DNA from: Martinezella tropici
GTDB lineage: Bacteria; Pseudomonadota; Alphaproteobacteria; Rhizobiales; Rhizobiaceae
Reading direction: 5' to 3'
DNA: 43,554 bases
NCBI RefSeq assembly: GCF_003287875.1
Contig: NZ_QMKK01000053.1
Coordinates: 1-43,554 of the forward strand
The position numbers were made by a program, and so were the translations under genes. Below, one piece after another: positions 40,640 to 43,554 of the stretch (within the stretch, counting starts at the first letter, position 1; every line of letters begins with the position of its first letter). The notes beneath the pieces are model-generated. The model saw only the letters and a program-made list of their open reading frames with translations, searched no databases and had not been told where the DNA came from.

Positions 40640-41272
40640 ATGAAAAAGTCCCGAGCAGAAATCATTCGCGAATACGGTCCCTTCGAGAACGCGCCGAGGG
40701 TGAATGGAGTTACCTTCGATGGCCAGCACGTCTGGTTCGCCTCCGGCGAAAAGCTGCATGCTCTGAACCCGGAGAGCGGCGAACAGGTGCGCACGATCGA
40801 CGTTGCGTCCCATGCAGGCACCGCTTTCGACGGGCGTTACCTCTATCAGATCGCCGAGGACAAGATTCACAAGGTCGATCCCGCGACAGGAAATATCATT
40901 TCCACCATTCCCGCGCCCGGCAACGGCGGCGATTCAGGCCTCGCCTGGAGTGACGGCAGCCTGTGGGTCGGGCAGCATCGCGGCCGCAGGATCTACGAAA
41001 TCGACCCCGAAACCGGTGCCATCAAGCGCACCATCGAATCCAACCGTATCGTCACCGGCGTCACATGGGTCGACGGAGAATTGTGGCATGGCACCTGGGA
41101 GGGCGACGAAAGCGATGTGCGCCGCGTCGATCCGGCGACGGGCGAAGTGCTGGAGCGGCTCGAAATGCCCGAAGGGACCGGCGTCTCCGGCCTCGAATCC
41201 GATGGCAAGGACCGGTTCTATGCCGGCGGCGGCAGCAGCGGCAAACTGCGGGCGATCCGCCGTCCGCGCTGA
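40640..41272 (+). CDS. beta-propeller protein (Vgb/glutamine-cyclotransferase-like)
   Basis: This is a 210-residue, predicted cytoplasmic protein made of repeated four-strand blades. Recurrent elements are VTFDGQHVWFASGEKLHALN, TAFDGRYLYQIAEDKIHKVD, LAWSDGSLWVGQHRGRRIYE and VTWVDGELWHGTWEG, i.e. about five blades each ending with xDPxTG. No signal peptide is seen. It follows the regulator by 47 bp in the same direction, with AGGATGG before its ATG. Relatives include virginiamycin B lyase and glutaminyl cyclase-like propellers, but no catalytic residues are assignable. Confidence 0.8.
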   Translation: MKKSRAEIIREYGPFENAPRVNGVTFDGQHVWFASGEKLHALNPESGEQVRTIDVASHAGTAFDGRYLYQIAEDKIHKVDPATGNIISTIPAPGNGGDSGLAWSDGSLWVGQHRGRRIYEIDPETGAIKRTIESNRIVTGVTWVDGELWHGTWEGDESDVRRVDPATGEVLERLEMPEGTGVSGLESDGKDRFYAGGGSSGKLRAIRRPR

Positions 41273-41658
41273 ACGGCATTGATAGAGATATCCCGCATCG
41301 GAGGTCGATCGGTCTTCGATGCGTTCCGGCAGGCGGCTTTATTTTTCAGATTCGGAAAGTATTGGCTTACGGATGCCACTTGAAAGGCTCCATTCGGATC
41401 ACCACTGGATACCACACCTTTAGAACGTCCCCGGGGACAACGGCGCCTTAGGATCGATCCCCGCGATAGGTCGATTCCGCCAAACGCACCTCGGGTGCCG
41501 GCCGCAGTGCCATGCGCTCTTGGCATGGAAGCCATGCCTTGCTGTTTGACGCCGTCGTCGCCATATCTGACTTACCAATCGCATTTCTATCATGTCCAGT
41601 TGCAAGCTGCGCCGGCCCGGTCGATGCCGGAGATATTCGCGTGCGCGGAGGAGGCGTC
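41273..41658. other. intergenic region, no supported gene
   Basis: About 390 bp. It holds a small hairpin (ggcatgg/ccatgcc, 41522-41538) without a T-run and the GGAGGA ribosome-binding site at 41647-41652 for the next gene. Longer antisense frames here and over the next gene look like shadows. Confidence 0.5.
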
Positions 41659-41940
41659 ATGAATGGCATCACGAAAAGTCTCGATGAAATGAACCTGCAG
41701 GAGCGCGCCGACCTTATGACGGCCGTTGCGGATGTACTGCAGGCTGCCGCCGAAGAGGCGGAGGAGGATGGCGATGCGCTAGCCGCCACCAATTCCTTCT
41801 TTCTCGCATGCAATCTTCGCAGCTGTTCGTCGGATCTCGGCCCGAAGGACCTGAAGGCTGCCGAGCTTCTGCTGGAGCAGGGCATCACGTTCATTCATCT
41901 GCTGAATGGACGAAGAAAGAATGGCATTTCGGTTCACTGA
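41659..41940 (+). CDS. small acidic hypothetical protein
   Basis: This is a 93-residue, predicted cytoplasmic helical protein. It begins MNGITKSLDEMNLQERADLM and has a strongly acidic stretch EEAEEDGDAL, followed by CNLRSCSSDLGPKDLKAAEL. GGAGGA lies seven bases before the ATG, and codon use is like the neighbouring genes, both of which support a real gene. No family is recognised. Confidence 0.65.
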   Translation: MNGITKSLDEMNLQERADLMTAVADVLQAAAEEAEEDGDALAATNSFFLACNLRSCSSDLGPKDLKAAELLLEQGITFIHLLNGRRKNGISVH

Positions 41941-42329
41941 AGCGCATCGCGATCTTTCAGGCTCGCCTCTTGCGCTTCAGGTCTTGATCTAGGCTCAGGA
42001 CCTATTAATTTTGCTTGAGATGTGATTCTCATGTCCGTTTTCAAGGATTGGGGTATAGGTTTTCGTTTCGCTTTTCAGCGCCGAAAGAAACGGGCTGGTT
42101 ATTGCAGGACGCGGCGGCATTGAGACGACGGTTGATCAGACTCTGATGCGCGGGTTGGATACCGCAGGACCGTGGTTCGTCTCGGGCCTTCCTCTGTCTC
42201 ACATGGCGCGTGTTGCCGTTTCAGGCTCGCAGAATCACAACGAGGGTTACCCTGACCGGCCGCCACGCCCAGCAATAAACAGCGTGATGGAATTGAACTT
42301 GTTTTCTCCTTTCCCTTGATGCCTTTTCG
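41941..42329. other. non-coding region on the transposase-3' side of the IS110 element
   Basis: About 390 bp without a supported gene. It includes the right sub-terminal repeat (42239-42249). Two similar segments, tgcaggacgcgg (42103-42114) and gcaggaccgtgg (42164-42175), lie in sequence able to form several stems. Part of it may belong to the IS or to an older element. See the finding on a guide RNA. Confidence 0.5.
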
Positions 42330-43525
42330 TCAGGCTGCCTTTGTTGGGGTAATGGGAACTGTCGTCGCAATCGCCCAGGCGAAGGCAGCGAGCTCGCGCG
42401 CGATGGCGACGATGACGATGTTTGTGGGGCGGCCACTAGCCTGCATGCGCCGATATCGTTGGCATAGCCGCACCTGCGCCTTCCAGGCGATCGCCCTGAT
42501 CGCTTCAGGCAGCCCCTCCGTTCGTTTCAGGATTTCCTGGCTTACACGCGCAGGCAATCTATAGGTCCATGCGCCTTCGACCAGCATGCGCCGCGCACGG
42601 GTGTTGCCGGCCTTCGTGATTGAACCCCGCGACACGCTGGCCCCGGTCGAGCGCTCTTTGGGAACCAGACCCAGCCATGCCATGAACTGCCGGGGATTGT
42701 TGAAGCGTCTGAAGTCGCCGATCTCCGATACCAGTGTCACCGCCGAGATCTGTGCGACACCGCGCAGGGCCTGGATCGCTTCGACGACAGGGTTAAGCGA
42801 CCAGTCCGGCAAGAGCGCCACCATCTGCCGGGTCAACCGCTCACGCCGTTCCTCGATTTGCTCGATGGCACGAATATATTCTTCCATAGCGATCTGCTGC
42901 GCACGGTGATCAAAGCGCTGTGTCGCCAGCCAGTTTCGATGAGCTCTTGTCCAATGAGAGCGGCCTTCGAAGACCCGCCCGTGCCGGAGCAGGAACGATA
43001 AAAGATGCTGGCGCGCGCGCCGTAGATCCGAGACCGTCACTTCCCTTGCCCGGCAGAGATCGCGCATGGCCTCATGTGTCTCGTCGGGAACCCAGATGGA
43101 CGACAGTTCACCAGCGCGCAACAACGCGGCAAGCGCGACAGCATCGCGGCGATCCGTCTTGATCTGAAGCCCCGGACGGGTCGGAACCAGCGATGGCGCG
43201 ACGACAAGGCATTCATGGCCAAGATCGCGAAGTTGACGATACAATCCATAACCTGTCGGGCCGGCCTCATAGCAAAGGCACAGGCGTCCGTGACGTCCAG
43301 CAAGCTTGTCGACAAATTTGCGCACCGCATCAGCACGGTTGGCAATTTCGCCGTAATAGCGAACCTCACCTTTGCGGCCCGCTTCCGCCAGACCGATCGC
43401 GATTTTTTCCTTGCTCACATCCAAACCAACGTAAACTGCGATATCATCGACCACGGCTCGTCTCCTATGTTTGAGGCTCTGGCGCTGCAGCTAACCCTCG
43501 TTCTGAACATAATGCGAGACGAGCC
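42224..43525 (-). mobile_element. IS110-family insertion sequence with sub-terminal inverted repeats (IS1111-like ends)
   Basis: The element has one transposase gene on the minus strand. An 11-bp exact inverted repeat, aacgagggtta, lies at 42239-42249 and (complement) 43491-43501, with ctcgca a little outside each copy (42226-42231 and 43514-43519). Sub-terminal rather than terminal repeats are the mark of the IS1111 branch. The ends are estimates. The 5' leader (43455-43525) also forms a 10-bp stem, ggctcgtctc/gagacgagcc. Confidence 0.6.
42330..43454 (-). CDS. IS110-family transposase (DEDD recombinase)
   Basis: This is a DEDD/RuvC-like transposase of 374 residues. The N-terminal domain starts YVGLDVSKEKIAIGLAEAG with the first catalytic Asp. 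The Glu is in CYEAGPTGYGLYRQL and the paired Asp in KTDRRDAVALAALLRAGEL. The C-terminal Transposase_20 domain has LRGVAQISAVTLVSEIGDF, FMAWLGLVPKERSTG and ITKAGNTRARRMLVEGAW, the last including the region of the catalytic Ser. The start is a GTG at 43454 behind AGGAGA. All key residues are present, so it may be active; members of this family are guided by an element-encoded RNA. Confidence 0.95.
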   Translation of the reverse strand: MVDDIAVYVGLDVSKEKIAIGLAEAGRKGEVRYYGEIANRADAVRKFVDKLAGRHGRLCLCYEAGPTGYGLYRQLRDLGHECLVVAPSLVPTRPGLQIKTDRRDAVALAALLRAGELSSIWVPDETHEAMRDLCRAREVTVSDLRRARQHLLSFLLRHGRVFEGRSHWTRAHRNWLATQRFDHRAQQIAMEEYIRAIEQIEERRERLTRQMVALLPDWSLNPVVEAIQALRGVAQISAVTLVSEIGDFRRFNNPRQFMAWLGLVPKERSTGASVSRGSITKAGNTRARRMLVEGAWTYRLPARVSQEILKRTEGLPEAIRAIAWKAQVRLCQRYRRMQASGRPTNIVIVAIARELAAFAWAIATTVPITPTKAA

Positions 43526-43554
43526 ACCCTGCCGGCTAAGGACATGGGGTCTCA

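Noticed and set aside
41522..41538. Hairpin ggcatgg-aag-ccatgcc considered as a terminator
   Set aside because: No T-run follows on either strand and no gene ends near it.
1..43554. CRISPR arrays, tRNA, rRNA and prophage genes
   Set aside because: No regularly spaced direct repeats, no cloverleaf or rRNA sequence and no phage structural genes were recognised in the window.

Overview
The window looks like part of a secondary replicon (plasmid or chromid) of a Rhizobium-type alphaproteobacterium. The main evidence is a complete repA-repB-repC partition/replication cassette (minus strand, 19450-23106) with its antisense-RNA gene between repB and repC. Rhizobial RIME1-like intergenic palindromes, high-GC genes with C/G-rich third positions, and large ABC-transport/catabolic operons agree with this. 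The window starts at the left end of an IS630-family element and finishes just outside an IS110-family element.

Layout. 1-1044: IS630-family insertion, which appears to have cut off a plus-strand gene whose last codons remain at 1049-1138. 1143-4461: a membrane-bound GGDEF-EAL cyclic-di-GMP enzyme, divergent from an orphan amino-acid-type periplasmic binding protein. 4808-16541: a sugar catabolic region with a LacI-type regulator, a minus-strand esterase and a minus-strand Gfo/Idh/MocA dehydrogenase. Divergent from these is a tightly coupled nine-gene plus-strand operon: binding protein, two permeases, TIM-barrel isomerase, second Gfo/Idh/MocA dehydrogenase, second TIM-barrel isomerase, alpha/beta hydrolase, ribulose-phosphate-3-epimerase-like protein and ROK kinase. 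It has no ATPase gene. 16581-18968: two cell-wall (L,D-transpeptidase-type) exported proteins. 19450-24054: repC, ctRNA, repB, repA, then operator-like and parS-like palindromes, then a ProQ/FinO-family RNA-binding protein. 24055-25521: a mostly non-coding stretch with a decayed metallophosphoesterase, then a GNAT acetyltransferase.

25846-32223 is a hydroxyproline-type region: a GntR/FCD regulator, a dihydrodipicolinate-synthase-family protein resembling HypD, an Ldh-family imino-acid reductase, a DadA-like FAD oxidoreductase and a fused aconitase-X dehydratase. Immediately before the oxidoreductase lies the debris of an amino-acid ABC-transporter ATPase. 32347-38163: a minus-strand operon for a PotABCD-type ABC importer plus a short-chain dehydrogenase, divergent from a LuxR-type regulator. 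38171-41940: a DUF899 thioredoxin-like protein with a small membrane protein, divergent from a TPR/two-winged-helix regulator and a beta-propeller protein, then a small acidic protein. 42224-43525: IS110-family element with sub-terminal inverted repeats.

How the parts fit (inference). The sugar operon combines enzyme families that could oxidise a glycoside or anhydrosugar at C3, cleave or rearrange it, and feed a rare hexose through a ROK kinase and an AlsE-like epimerase. The hydroxyproline region combines trans-4- and cis-3-hydroxyproline chemistry, and two of its promoters share an 11-bp motif. The replication region places a FinO/ProQ-type RNA chaperone next to a replicon whose copy number is normally set by a small antisense RNA. 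All functional statements rest on reading the sequence; no database search was run.
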